Notes: generated from the sequence alone by a model not told the origin. A stretch of DNA of 64,000 nt from Callorhinus ursinus (GCF_003265705.1 NW_020313157.1:3059549-3123548), one strand, 5' to 3'; positions 11,719 through 23,889 are shown, numbered from the stretch's first letter. Numbers and translations: made by a program.

Positions 11719-11798
11719 GTTTTTTATTTTATTTTACTTTATGTATTTATTTGAGAGAGAGTGAGAGTGAGGGCGAGAGAGATCACAGAGGGAGAAGC
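11719..11798 (-). mobile_element. CAN-SINE tail fragment (antisense)
   Basis: 'tatttatttgagagagagtg' and the following GA-rich block resemble the tail half of an antisense SINE. The head is missing; L1-like sequence follows. Confidence 0.6.
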
Positions 11799-12590
11799 TG
11801 TACAACCATCACCACCATCCATCTCTAGAACTCTCCTCTTCGTGGAACACTGAAACTCTGTGTCTATTAAACACTGACTCCCCATCCCCCAACCCCAGCC
11901 CCTGGCAACCACCATTTTACTTTCTGTCTTTATGAATTTTAGTACCCTAGTACCTCACGTAAGTGGAATCATACACTATATTTGTCTTTCTGTGAGTGTC
12001 TTTTTTCACTTAGCGCAATGTCTTCAAGTTTTCTCCGTGATGTGACATGAGCCAGGATTTTCCTTTTTCAGGCAGAATAGCATCCATTGTACACATAGAC
12101 CCCATTTTATTTCTCTACTCATCAGTTGTTGGGTCCTTGAGCTGCTTTCATCTTGTGGCTATGCAGAATAATTCTGCGTATATAATAATGATATGAACAT
12201 GGGTGTGCAACTCTCTCTCCAAGACCCTACTTTCCATTATTTTGGGTATATACCCAGAAGTGACATTTCTGGATTATATGATAATTCTGTTTTTAATTTT
12301 GGGGGAGGACCACCGTACTATTTTCCATGGTGGCTGCACCAGGTTACATCCCCACCAACAGTGCACGAGGGTTCTGATTTCTCCACATCCTCGCCAACAC
12401 TTGCTAGTTTCTGTTTTTTGGACAACAACCGTCCTAAATGGGTTTTGAGGTGGTATCTCATTGTTTTTATTTGCATTTCTCTAATGATGAGTGATGTTGA
12501 GCATCTTGTGCTTGTTGGTGATTTGTTTATGGGTCATGAGATCTTACTAAGATCTTACCACCCTCGTTGTAGGAAAAGTATGTAAAGGGG
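11799..12590 (-). mobile_element. L1M-type LINE 3' end (antisense)
   Basis: Matches the widely repeated L1M 3' region in reverse: 'ttgggtatatacccagaagt', 'ttttccatggtggctgcacc', then 'tttgcatttctctaatgatg'. Not coding now. Confidence 0.85.
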
Positions 12591-12594
12591 CAGA

Positions 12595-12822
12595 ATGCTA
12601 TGTGGAATAATGTTTGCCCAGGGCTGGGAGGTGGGGAGGAGCAGCATGGGCACTGAGTGTAATGGGCATGGGCTTCCTTTTCCGGGGTAATGAAATGTGC
12701 TCACCTTAGTCGTGATGGTTTCACAACTCTGCACACATACTAAAAACCGTTCAGTTGTGTGGTTTAAATGGGTAAATTTTATGCTATGTGAAGTATCTCT
12801 CCATTAAAGGTGTTCTAAAATG
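12595..12822 (+). mobile_element. L1M-type LINE 3' end (sense)
   Basis: 'gcccagggctgggaggtggg' and a terminal 'ggtaaattttatgctatgtg' match the sense L1M 3' UTR terminus. It abuts the antisense L1 fragment, giving a head-to-head pair. Confidence 0.75.
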
Positions 12823-14098
12823 CTGCCTTTTGGAAGTAGAAGTAAAACAGTAAAGGTGGTAACAGCGATTGTTGCTGTTGCATTAACCAGCTCTGTTGAG
12901 CAGGAGTGAATATGACCCCCTTGAGCAGAATCCACATTCCTCCCCAGAGTTTCAGTCACCCTGTCTCCCTCTGGTTTCCCAAATCAAATTTTGTTCCTTC
13001 AAGTCTGATTCTGTCTTAGGTTCTTCTAATCCAGGAGACGTCTTTTGTCATCTATTTGGCAGAGATGGGCAGAATCAGCCAGACTGGGGTATCTCTGGGC
13101 CTCACGCCCTCATGCCGGACTTGCAGAGGCTCACGGGAGGGAGAATGTCACGGTTGGCGGAGCCCATCAGGAATGCGGGGGAGCAGTTGCCTGAGCTGTA
13201 TTACATAAGGGCCCTAAAAGTGCCCCCCCCCATACCCACACCTGTCATAACCCCTTCATCGTCTGTGGTGCATGAAGTCACACTGTTTGTCCGTCTTCTT
13301 TGTCCTGTCAGTCTAAGTGAAGCTGGGTTTTGAGGGCATAAGAGTCACGGGTGTCATGAGTTGGGGAAGAGGAAAACTGAAATGGAAGGCAGCCTTGCAT
13401 ATGTCACTGTGGCCTGAGGCCAGACCCAAGCCGGCCTGGAAGCCTCACCAAGACCTTGTGCTTTCTCAGGCTGAGAGCCTTTGGGCTTCAATCACAGAAT
13501 TGCATGAGTACGGAGAGCTTTCCTGAGGCTTCACTCTGCATGACTCCAACTTCGCACATCTCCCCTGGGTAGATCTGGAGGCCTCCTTGCACGCTTACTG
13601 GCCCAGGAAGAAAGATAAGGGGCTAAGAAAGCTAGAGAAAAGATGGCAAATATCTGAAGGTGAGAAGTGCCAGCAGCATATTTGGGTAGAATTGGGGGGA
13701 GAGGGTTGTCAAGCCCCTCTCGTCCAACGATGATGCTCCCGGAGGTCCTAGGCATTACCAAAAAGAGTGTCAGCCCTCCACCCACCATCCTTTTCAAAAC
13801 GAGGTACCGGATCCAAGAGAGGAAGTGGCCAGCACAGGGCTGCATGGCCAATTAGTAATAGAGATCCTAGCTCCTCGCTCTCCTGCCTGTTCCTCTCAAG
13901 CTCCACACAGCTCCTGTAGCCCCACCAACAGCTTCTGGTTCCAGAGCCTTCATGGCAAAGGCGGAGCCGGGATCATGGACCTCAGGGCACCTCTATGCAC
14001 CTGAGCTGCAAACATTCGCCCTTCCCCACGTGACTCCTGTGGCTTTCTGTGGAGCGGGCTTCTCTCCTGGTTTGCTGTCTCCCTTCTCAGCTGCAGCG

Positions 14099-14131
14099 CC
14101 CCCCCCCCCCCCCCCCCCCGCCCCCCCCCCC
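14099..14131 (+). repeat. Poly-C tract (C21-G-C11)
   Basis: Twenty-one C, one G, then eleven C. It can form i-motif/G-quadruplex structure and is likely to vary in length. The apparent proline- or glycine-rich frames across it are artefacts. Confidence 0.95.
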
Positions 14132-15167
14132 GGCACCATCTGGAATGGAAATTGTGCTGAGGAGCTCCGCAACTTTGCCCACTCCCTCCGCCATGTTCTG
14201 CCGAGTGTGGGCCCACACCAACGCAGACTCACTCAGTACAGAGAGTTCTCCTTTTTATTTATCTCTGATTGCTTAGAATAAAATGTTGCTTCTCAGACTT
14301 CAGAGTCTTTGCACTTAAGTAGTGACAATTAAAAAAAAATTATTTGCAAAATCTTCCCCTTGGTATTTAATACAGTTTCTCATGCTCTCCTGCTCTGATC
14401 TGCATGATAGATAAGGTCTGTGGCCTCAGTGGGTTAGATGCCTGAACTCTGTCCCTGTGGCCTCAGCCTGCAATGCTGCCGTGGCCCAGATTTGTTCCCT
14501 GAGGTCAGGGATCCTAAAAGGCTTTCTCTGTCTTAGAAAGTCTGAACTGCGTCCCTTGTGCAAGGGGAGATGCAGTTCCTGCTTCTCTCCACCTCTGTCC
14601 CGGTTTCCCCCCTCTCCTCCCCTTCTGCCCTTCTCTTCCTTCTTTCCATCCCCAGATTTCCTCACCCTTGGGACCAAACGTCGTCTGGTCACTCCCCAAG
14701 CGCAGTGCTGTTTCAACAGCGGGGCTGTTTTTTGCATCCAACTATGACAACCCAGTTGGCTCATTCATTGTCATCAGTGATGTCAATCATCTGGGAATGG
14801 CTCAGGTCAGAAACCCGCTGGAGAAGCTAGGCTACTCCCAGGGCAGGAATCTCCTCCTCCTTGTGTTCCTGAAGGTAAGCAGTGGTAAGATTGCGTTGCC
14901 TCTTGGTGCAAGGGGCGGCAGGGAGCCCGTGGCCCCTGAGGTCTGCGTGTTGTGGCCGTGGCCCTGCAGGGGGATGAATCCCAGGATGAGGTGTCGCGTG
15001 GGAGGAACAGGGTCAGAGGGCTTAGCCCTGGGGTCTTCCCCACCTGGACCATCTCTTTTGGGTACTGGAGCTTGGAATTTGAAGGTTCAGGTTGTGTTTG
15101 CACAGGAAGACTTTCCCTAGAACCCTTGCCCATCTCTGCCATGAATCTTCCTGAAGCTCCTGGCCCT

Positions 15168-15210
15168 GACACAGGGCCTGACCAACACAGGGCCTGACCA
15201 ACACAGGGCC
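15168..15210 (+). repeat. Short tandem repeat, 16-bp unit x ~2.7
   Basis: The unit acacagggcctgacca is repeated nearly perfectly three times, the last copy partial. It is a small minisatellite. Confidence 0.85.
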
Positions 15211-15499
15211 AAGAAAGCAGCCATGAAGCAGTTGTTTCCACCTTGTAACCAGGAGCCACCTATCCCGGCCTCTGGCCTCTGTTCCCCCAGGCGAGCCATA
15301 TCTCCTGCTGCCTCCGTTCTGCTAAAGGCAGTCCCATCTGCCTGTCTTCCCCCTCATCCTCCCTCTGCCCAGCTGAGACCCACTGTGCTGGGTGGGCCAT
15401 TCATCCTTGGGAAGCCAGGCCAGTTGACTCTCCTTTGTGCTGCTGTGTTCCCCCCTGCCTACCTCCTTGGGTGGTGACCAGCTGTTGACACGTCTGTAC

Positions 15500-15600
15500 C
15501 CCTGACTAGACTCTGAGCTCGCTGAGGGCAGGGATATGGGTATGGATCACGGACCTTGCTCTGTTCCTGTCACTTGCTAAGTGAGTGGATGAAGGAAGCA
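15500..15600 (+). mobile_element. L2 3' end fossil
   Basis: 'ctgagctcgctgagggcagg' followed by a short trailing segment is characteristic of the sense L2 3' terminus. Diverged. Confidence 0.5.
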
Positions 15601-15754
15601 GCAGCTAGTGGGACCACATTTGCTAACCATACTTCTGCATCCCGACTCTTTTTGGTGGCATGATGTTTTGGGAGGGAAACGTATCTGCTGAGGGTAGGGA
15701 GAGGGGATAGGCAGGGGGCTCTGTGTAAGTTGCTTTTCCACTGATTCTGCAAAG

Positions 15755-16210
15755 TATGAGGTTCCCGTTGCTGCTGTAACAAATTACCACACTCGGTGGC
15801 CCTAAACAACACAAATATATTAGCCTGCAGTTCTGGGGTCAGAAGTCTGAGATGAGTCCCCCTGGATGAAAACCACAGGGTCTGTAGGTCTGTGTTCCTT
15901 CGAGAGGCTTCCATCTCCTTGTCGTACAGAGTCTGGAGTCAGCTGCCTTCCTTGGCTTGCAGACCCTTCCTCATATTACCCCAACATCTGACTCCCATGG
16001 TTTCATCTACTATGCACTCTGATCTCTTGCATCCCTCTAATGAGGACCCTTGTGGTTATATTGGGCCCACCAAGTCATGCAGGGTAATCTCTCGTCTCAA
16101 GATCCTTAATCACCTCAGCAAAGTCCCTTTTTCCACGTAAGGTGACATAGCCACTGGATCTGGGGATAAGAATGTAGACATCTTTTGGGGGACATTGTTC
16201 AGCCTGCCCC
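15755..16210 (-). mobile_element. MLT1-type MaLR LTR (antisense)
   Basis: Reverse MLT1-like LTR: 'gttgctgctgtaacaaatta', then 'ttatattgggcccaccaagt', then 'ctcaagatccttaatcacct'. It is about 455 bp with no internal coding part, so probably a solo LTR. Confidence 0.7.
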
Positions 16211-16243
16211 ATGCAGGACACCCAGCTTCTGCTGTGTGTTCCT

Positions 16244-16445
16244 TTTTTTTTTTTTTTTTTTAAAGATTTTATTTATTTATCTGAGAGAGCGAGCATGAGA
16301 GAGAGCATAAGGGGGAAGAGGGTCAGAGGGAGAAGCAGACTCCCTGCTGAGCAGGGGAGCCTGATGTGGGACTCGATCCCGGGACTCCAGGATCATGACC
16401 TGAGCCGAAGGCAGTTGCTTAACCAACTGAGCCACCCAGGCGCCC
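16244..16445 (-). mobile_element. CAN-SINE with 11-bp TSD
   Basis: Complete antisense SINE with a T18-type tail. Flanked by tgtgtgttcct at 16233-16243 and 16446-16456. Confidence 0.92.
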
Positions 16446-16456
16446 TGTGTGTTCCT

Positions 16457-17767
16457 GTTTGCACGTCTTGCTTCTTCCCTATCATTCAGGAGCTTGTGCT
16501 GGCTCTTTCAGGTGGTCTCCCCCAACCCCCTCTCCCTCCAGCTAGATGCACTTCAACCTTGGTTCCTGTTGATGAGCGTGACTACGAGCACTTCTCTGGT
16601 TAAAATGAGACCTTCCTTTGTCTGTGCATCTTTCCACTTCTGTGCTGATACTCCGAGAACCTTTTCTTTCTTCTCTCTGGAATGTCCCCAGTTTGACCCA
16701 GCCTGTCTCCCCCTTTCCCCCATGCTCCCCCCACTCTCAGGCAGAAGCCCTAGATTGGCAGATGCCCCTCCGTTTAATGACTACCCCAGTGCTTTCCAGT
16801 TCTTTGTTTGCAATTGAGTCTGTGCCCCTAGACCACGAGGGAGCATCTTGGAGCGTGGGGCCACACGTGATGAATCCCGGCATCCGGAGCCCTGGCACGG
16901 AGCACGTGTGGACAGAATGGTGGGAAGCAGCCTCTCTGCTGTTGATCCTTCACGGCGAGCACAATCTGTGGCCTGCACTGGGGCAGCGCTTGGCGTCTGC
17001 CGCCTATATCATGAGTTATTTTTTTCTGCATGTGCCCTGCTTCCCACCCCCACCCCCAAACACAATTAGAACAGAGGTCTCCAACCCTGCACAGAGTCTT
17101 GCAACCACCAGATGGTCTCAAGGTTGAGCCAAATGAAAATGCCACTGTTTGACCATTTTTGTCCAGAGTGTCCAGGTGCAAGTGGTGGCCAAGTCTTCAG
17201 GCCTCCTTCCCTGCCTCTTCCTCCCTCCCTTCTGACACGGCTGCCCTTTGGACCTAAAAAATATATATATATTTTTAAATGGCAAACTTGACATCAATTT
17301 ATTGATTTACATCAAGAGACAGAACTGCCAGACTAACCAGCTACATCTCCCTTTTGCAGCAGAAACATCTCCCCATAAAGGCATCTTGGCATTACAGAGT
17401 TGCTTTGTAAGCAGCAAACTCAGATGATCTCAAAAAAGAGTGTGCTCAGACTCAGGGGCCTGTGCGGGGATGGGTCAGCCCAAAGCAGATGCCCTGCTGC
17501 CCAGCTGGGTGCCCTCTCGGGCACGCTGGCCTCACACAGTGGGTTTTCTCTGCAGGACAGGATGTGCCCTGCGAGGTGTATGCTCTGATTATCGCAGGGT
17601 CACAGGCAAGCCTGGCACAGCCTGATCCCCACTGAGAGCAATTGCTATAGCCCACAGGGAAACCAGTGCTGCTGGCTTGGGTGATTGCTCATCCCTCCCT
17701 CCCTCCTTCATTTCTTCCTTTCTTCCTGTATTCTCTCTTTCTTTATTCTTTTTTTCCTGGGGCCTCT
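16457..17767. other. Intergenic stretch, nothing firm
   Basis: Mostly unique sequence with weak L2-like phrases (about 16640-16690). No gene, splice pattern or promoter recognised. Confidence 0.4.
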
Positions 17768-17960
17768 TTTTTTTTTAAATTATTTTTTTTAAGATTTATT
17801 TATTTACTTAGAGAGCTCAGGGGGCAGGGACAGAGGGAGAGACAGTCCCAAGCAGACTCCACGCGGGGCTCGATCTCAGAACCCTGAGATCACGACCTGA
17901 GCCAAAATCAAGAGTCAGATGCTTAACTGACTGGTGGTGACTGCACCACCCGGGTGCTCC
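17768..17960 (-). mobile_element. CAN-SINE (antisense, diverged)
   Basis: T-rich tail, 'aagatttatttatttactta', a shortened GA-rich middle, and a head with a small internal insertion ('actggtggtgactgcaccac'). Confidence 0.85.
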
Positions 17961-18107
17961 TTAATTATAGTTTATTCATTAAAATAAAATGCACAATTAA
18001 GTACACAGTTCAGTAAGTTTTGACCAATATATACACTCATGTAGCTGCTATGTTAATTACCCACGAGAGTTCATTCCCTTGTGCCTTTTCCAGTTAAGCA
18101 TCTCCCC

Positions 18108-18755
18108 AAATGTCCATCAGCTGCAATGATAATGGATAAACAGAATGTGGTGTATTTGTACAACAGCATATTACTCAGCAGTAGGAAAGAAGTATGGACA
18201 CCTGCTACAACACAATTAACTTTTTTTTTTAAAGATGTATCTATTTATGGTAGAGAGTACATGAGCTGGGGCAGGGGGAAGGGGAGAGGGAGAGAAGCAG
18301 ACGCCTCACTGAGTGTGGAGCCTGATGAGGGGCTTGATGTGGGGCTCGATCTCATGACCCTGAGATAATGACCTGAGCCAAAACCAAGAGTTGGATGCTT
18401 AACCGACTGTACCACCCAGGCGCCCCTGGATGAACTTTGAAAGCATGATGCTGAGTGAAAGGAACCAGACACAGAAGGCTTCAGAATAGATGAATCCATT
18501 TCTGCACAATGTCCAGAACTGGCTGATCTATGGAGGCAGAAAGCAGATGGGTGGTGGACAGAATGGTGTGAAATGGTCTCTCTAGGGCTGGGCTGGGGGT
18601 TGGGGCTGAGCTAGTGGGTATCTGGTTTCTTCTGCAACTAGACAGTAGTGATAGTTGCATAACTATGAATATATACTAAAACCCACTGCGCTGCCCCGAT
18701 TAAAAAGGTGAACTTTATGGCATATGAAATATATTTCAATAAAGCTGTTATTTAA
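18108..18755 (+). mobile_element. L1M LINE 3' end (sense), split by a SINE
   Basis: Sense L1M phrases: 'aatgtccatcagctgcaatg', then 'atgctgagtgaaaggaacca', then a terminal AATAAAG-type A-rich end. The SINE at 18221-18426 splits it. Confidence 0.7.
18221..18426 (-). mobile_element. CAN-SINE (antisense)
   Basis: T10 tail, GA-rich middle and reverse head ending 'cacccaggcgcccc'. Inserted in the sense L1 fragment. Confidence 0.88.
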
Positions 18756-19138
18756 AAAAAAAAAAGATATGGAACATTCCTGTCACACCAGAAAGCCCTT
18801 GCTGCCTCTTCCCAGTCAGTCCTGCTGTACCCTCAGAAGAGGCCACAGTGGCGTCTTCCCAGCAGAGATGAATTGTGTCTGTTCAGGAACTTCCTATAAT
18901 TCGGATCATGTATCAGGTGCTCATTTGTGTAAGGCTTCTTCCAGCAGGCGTAATGTTTTTGAGATTTGCTCATGTTGTTATGACAGTAGTTTGTGTCTTT
19001 TTTAACCCCCTGAGTAGAATGAATGACTTTACCACAGTTTCTTTCAGATGGACATCTGGGCTGTTTCCAAGTTAGAGCTATTATACATAAAGCTGGTATG
19101 GATATTCTTGTAAAAGTCTTCTCCTGGACATATGTTTA

Positions 19139-19324
19139 CTTTTTTTTTTAAGATTTTATTTATTTGACACAGAGAGAGCACACAAGCAGGGGGAGCGGCA
19201 GACGGAGAGGGAGAAGCAGGCTCCCCGCTGAGCAGGGAGCTGATGTGGGACTCGATCCCAGGACCCTGGGATCATGACCCGAGCCAAAGGCAGACGCCCA
19301 ACCTACTGAGCCACCCAGGTGCCC
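19139..19324 (-). mobile_element. CAN-SINE (antisense)
   Basis: Long-form antisense SINE inserted in the antisense L1, with L1 sequence continuing on both sides. The TSD is imperfect. Confidence 0.9.
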
Positions 19325-19575
19325 TCATTTACCTTTTTCTTAAATACCTAGAAATGGAATTGCTCAGTCTATGGTTTTATTTTTAGTTTTATAAGAAACT
19401 GATAGACTTTTTTCCAGAGTGGTTTTACCATTTTACACTCCCATCAACAGTGTATGAGAGTTTTGGTTTCTCCATATCCTCACTAACATTTGGTGTTGTC
19501 TGTTTGTTTAATTATAGCCATTAAGGTTGGTGTGTTGAAAATTTAAAATTTTTATGAATTTCAGTTGTAAATTTT

Positions 19576-19770
19576 CTTTAAAAAGATTATTTATTTCTTT
19601 ATTTGAGACAGAGTGCATGAGAGCATGAGTGGGGGAAGGGTCAGAGGGAGAGGAAGAAGCAGACTTCCCACTGAGCAGGGAACCCGACATGGGGTTTGAT
19701 CCCAGGACTCCGAGATCATGACCCAAGCTGAAGGCATATACTTAACTGACCAAGCCACCCAGGTGCCCCT
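19576..19770 (-). mobile_element. CAN-SINE with 13-bp TSD
   Basis: Antisense SINE inserted in the antisense L1. Perfect direct repeat agttgtaaatttt at 19563-19575 and 19771-19783. Confidence 0.92.
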
Positions 19771-20520
19771 AGTTGTAAATTTTTTTAATGGTTAGTGCTT
19801 TTTGTGTTTTGCGTAAGTGATATTTGCCTACTTCAAGGTCAAGGAGATATTTTTTCATTTTTTTTTTTAAGATGCCATATTTCATTTAGGTCTAGGATCC
19901 ATTTCAGCTTAGGTTTTGGTGTGATGTATGGAGTTGTGGTTCACTTTTTTTTCCCTCTTAGATAGAAAATTATCTCTATGTCTGTCCAAAAATGTTGAAG
20001 ATATTTGTCTTTCCCCATTGAATATCTTGGTTCCTTTGTTGAAAATCAGTTGATCATATGTGTAGGTCTATTTCTGGACTCTGTTTGCTGTTCCATTGAT
20101 CTATTTGTGTACCCTAATGCTAACGCCAAACTCTCTTTATTATTATTTATAGTAAATCTTAAAATCAGCTACGGTAAGCCCTTCAACTTTGTTCTTTATT
20201 AAGATTATTTTGGCTGTTCTAGTCCTTTTCATTTCTACTTAAATTGTTTAAATTTCTATTTAATTGACTGGTTGTTAATTTCTGAAAAGAAAGCCTTCTG
20301 GAATTTTGATTGGGATTACATTGAATCTGTTGATCAATCTGGAGGGAACTGACATCTTAACAATATTGAGTCCTGTAATCCATGAACATGGTACATCTCA
20401 TTTATTTAGGTCTTCTTTTATTTCCCTTGATAACGTTTAGTAGCCTTTAGCATAGAAGTCTTATATGTCTTTGGTTAAATTTATTCCTAAGTGGCATTTT
20501 TATTTTAATAGAGGAAACTG

Positions 20521-21898
20521 GAAACCACAGAGTGATGAAAGGGTGATAGGTGGACAGATACTGGGGCTGATGTTTGGGGTTGAGGACCTGTTCACAGCCC
20601 CAGGTGATAACCAACAAGAAGCAGCTGGTCACACAGTGATTCTCACTGAGTCCCCTCCATCTGGATTTCAGAATCAAGCATGACAGCCAAGAAGTCTGTG
20701 TTCTCTTATTCCCCCTTGAACTGAGATGAACACCTTTTTGTTCTCCCTTTTGGACACCAGCTGTACTGTGAAGGTCAGGCACAGGCTGGTCCTGCTCACT
20801 GTCGCCTCCTGAGAGAAACTGCAGTGCCTCCAGCTCCTGATGAGCCTCCTTAGGCTGTTCCTTGAGCAACAGCGGCCAGCGACCTCCACGAGGGCCCGGC
20901 TTCGAGAGCCATGCTGTAGTGACTGGGAAATGTGGCAAAATCAACCACACACTTGGAAAAGGAGGAGAAAAGAAGAGATGGATGGGAAGAAGCAGAGTAT
21001 GAGAGGGGAACTGAATGAATGACTTTGATGGCAGAGTGCTCCTGGATCAGGGGCTGTGAATGCCTGCTGCCTGGGGGTCTGCCAGATTGCCAGGAACACC
21101 CACTAACACATCTGGGACTCCGTTTGGGTCTATTGTGTTACCTCAGTTTGGAGCCCTTTGCTTTTCTCCCTGTTACTAGGATGTGTGTGTGTGTGTGTAT
21201 ACAAATATCATACACAGGGAGAGGTCTTACTGATAATTTGGAGTGAGTCCATCAGAGGCATCCTGGAAGGGGGGATGTGTATTGAATGTCCTGCCACAAG
21301 CATGACAGAGAGAACAGCAGTCCTCAGGAGGTGCTCGGGGCCTTGGTAGGCAGCCTTGAGGAAGCACATTTATCCTGTGCCATATAGGGAGGGGAAGAAG
21401 CTGTGGGAAAATATTTTGGCTTAATATGAAGAACTTTACAGGAGCTGTACAGCCGTGGAATAGCCTTCCTTGCCTGATTATGATTTTCATATCCCTGGGA
21501 TATACAAGCAGATACTGTCAGAGATTCCTGCACTGGGCAGGATCATGTGACCTCCAAGATCCATTTGATTCTCTGCCTAACACTTTATCAGGAGTTGATT
21601 AATGTTCGCCTCCCAAGAGGACTTCTGGGGAAAGGAAGCTAAAGAAAGACTTTTTTGTTTAACTCTAACACTAGTTACTGAATAGTCCACATTTTTCCCA
21701 ATATTCATAGCCACTTCTGATATTTATCAAGTTTCTATATTTGTGATCATGGTATCTCCCCTGCCAGGTAAGTATCAAGTTTCTATATTTGAATGGGTTT
21801 TTGAGTTCCCTAGTCTGTTCTCTAGTGTGTTGTCTATCCCTCTGCTATTAGAACCGTGCCGTCTTAATCATTATTTCTCATATCAGGATGTGATGTCC
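20521..21898. other. Intergenic unique stretch
   Basis: No gene recognised. A short GT microsatellite lies at 21183-21198. Open frames on both strands are short and unrelated to known families. Confidence 0.4.
21183..21198 (+). repeat. (GT)n microsatellite
   Basis: About eight GT dinucleotides. Confidence 0.85.
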
Positions 21899-22098
21899 GG
21901 GCACCTGGGTGGCTCAGTCAGTGAAGCATCTGCCTTTGGCTCAGGTCATGATCCTGGGGTCTTGGGATTTAGCCCCGCATTGGGCTCCTGGCTCGGTGGG
22001 GAGTCTGCTTCTCCCTCTCCCTCTGCCCCTACCCCTGCTTGTGCTCTCTCTCTGGCTTGCACTGTCTCTCTCAAATAAATAAAATCTTTTTAAAAAAA
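21899..22098 (+). mobile_element. CAN-SINE (sense)
   Basis: Head 'gggcacctgggtggctcagt', CT-rich middle, 'ctcaaataaataaaatcttt' and A tail. Confidence 0.92.
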
Positions 22099-22999
22099 GG
22101 AGTGTAAATTCTCCCCACTTGGTTCTGCTGCAAATTTTCTTAGATATTCTTTAGTCCGTGCTCTTCCATATGAATCTAGGGTGAATTATGTCATATCCCA
22201 TGTTGGGACAGTGACTTTGTGATTGTTATGAGGCTGATAGCCTTCTGAGAAAGACATTTTTAAAGGTGAAATCTCAGAGGCAGTGACGTGGAGAAGTATT
22301 TCTGGCTGGGACTTGCCATTGACCCTCAGATTATCCTGTGGCCGGTGTACAAGACTAGCCACGATCCATTTCGCCATGTGGAGATGTCTTCCCCACCAAC
22401 ATCCCCAGCAGTTATTTAGTTGGCCAGAGCGAGCTCTCCCAAAGCTGTTGGGCTAGGCCTCCTGTTTTTTGCAGCTTCTATCCACGAGAAAGTGCCAGAA
22501 GGTGTGGCATCAGTATTGGAGGAGAGAGTGGGGGATATGGCTGCAAGAGACGCCTACTCAGGCACTTTACAGAGGGCACCCTTCTCTCAGAATCAGCTTG
22601 GAGCCAACTTTTCCTTCTTTGTATGACTCAGCCATCGTTTATTAGAAAAGCTGCCTGAGTGTTCTTCGTTTCAGTCAGAAGCCCTGCCCATGCTTAAACT
22701 TGGTGCTGTAGGAATTTTCTCCTTTCTTATTTAAGGGCTCTTAGAAATCTTGTCCTTTCCAGATAGACTTCTTTGGAGGGACCCCCCCCCAGCCCCCTTT
22801 ATGATCCCTGCGGGGTGGAGGATAACAGCTTTCCTTGTGCTTTCGGCTGGTCCTACCACTGAGACATTTTCCCGAGATGTAAGTCTGGGGTCTTTGATGG
22901 AGGAGCAGCGTGGGGGCTGGAGATGAGGAACGTATTACTCCCTGTCACGGAATGAGAGGCATCATGAGTGAAAGAAAAGAGTGTTGAGGTTGACAAGCC
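22099..22999. other. Intergenic unique stretch
   Basis: I recognise nothing here apart from ordinary unique sequence and a short C run at about 22782-22790. Confidence 0.4.
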
Positions 23000-23009
23000 T
23001 GAATTTGTT

Positions 23010-23200
23010 TGCCCAATTCTGACACGAATTAGCTGTGTGACCTTGGGTTGTCTGTTAGCTCACCTGAGCCTCCGTTTCTGCATCTGTACACTTGAGGTGA
23101 TGGTGTCTCTTGGATTTGGTTGTTCAGATTATTCAATGGGATACTATGTGTGGAAGCACCTAGTGTGCTACTTGGCTTTGAGTAGGAGCTCAGTGGATCT
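23010..23200 (+). mobile_element. MIR SINE fossil
   Basis: 'agctgtgtgaccttgggttg' followed by 'cctccgtttctgcatctgta' is a recognisable sense MIR core. Confidence 0.7.
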
Positions 23201-23760
23201 TCAGTCCATTCAAGGCCTTCTTGGCGGCCTCCCAGCAGGTGCACCAGGGGTGGTGGGTGCCGAGGGAGCAGTCTTATTGTGTGGAAAGTCTTGGCACCTC
23301 TTAGGATTTCTGGAAAGAGCCATAGACTGTCCACTTGATGTTCTTCCAGAGCATGACCCGAGGAGTGGATAACCGAATCTATCAGTTATTTGTTTGTTTG
23401 CTACCCCAGTGTGGCCTGAAATTCCTCCCATTAGCCAATTCCGTTTTTAAATTGTCTTCTGGAATCCATGATTCACCTGGGAAATAGGCTATAGTCTGTA
23501 GGCTGGAGTGCAGAAAGCTGTTCTCGAGGGCAGAGAGGAAGGCCAGCTGTGTTGGCTGTCTCTCATTTAGTAACACGTTGGACCCTTTAAAAATGAGATG
23601 AGTTGTCTGACACCTTGGAGCAGAGACTCTATCGTTTACTTTTTTGTTCTGTTCTATTTTGTTTTAGCTAGAACACTGAGTACCAGCCCTGCTTGCAACA
23701 GAAGGTCATCAACATTTTCTGATGACCCAGTGAATGTCTGCTAAAAATTGTGTGATTCTG

Positions 23761-23877
23761 GGGCACCAAGCTGGCTCAGTCAGAAGACCACGCGACTCCT
23801 GATCTCGGGATCGTGAGTTTGACCCCATGCTGGGTGTAGAGATTACTAAAAAAATAAGCTTAAAAAATTTTAAAAAC
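23761..23877 (+). mobile_element. Short-form CAN-SINE with 12-bp TSD
   Basis: Short variant ('ccccatgctgggtgtagaga') with an A-rich tail. Flanked by tgtgtgattctg at 23749-23760 and 23878-23889. Confidence 0.9.
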
Positions 23878-23889
23878 TGTGTGATTCTG

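Larger units (their letters stand above)
12823..15490. other. Intergenic stretch with poly-C tract and minisatellite
   Basis: No gene recognised. Open frames here are short or depend on the poly-C run. Distinct items are the C tract (14099-14131) and a small tandem repeat (15168-15210). A few segments (for example 14690-14860) are unique and unexplained. Confidence 0.4.
17975..20520 (-). mobile_element. L1M LINE ORF2 3' part and 3' UTR (antisense), interrupted
   Basis: Read in reverse this is an old L1. 17975-18107 and 18780-19138 resemble the 3' UTR. 19325-19562 and 19784-20520 continue into the C-terminal ORF2 region (for example 'tgacatcttaacaatattga' and 'aaatttattcctaagtggca'). A sense L1 fragment (18108-18755) and three antisense SINEs interrupt it. 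It carries many stops and is long dead. Confidence 0.8.

Noticed and set aside
12193..12585. 130-codon frame on + strand
   Set aside because: It lies entirely in the antisense L1 3' region and reads the wrong strand of the repeat.
13952..14281. Proline- and glycine-rich frames over 13.95-14.28 kb
   Set aside because: They owe their length to the poly-C tract and occur on both strands.
14668..15120. 150-codon + strand frame with a plausible-looking N-terminal half
   Set aside because: I considered a processed pseudogene or exon but recognise no protein family, and the opposite strand is equally open.
16244..16445. SINE heads as functional tRNA genes
   Set aside because: The tRNA-like heads are diverged, fused to SINE bodies and followed by A-rich tails; they are retroposons.
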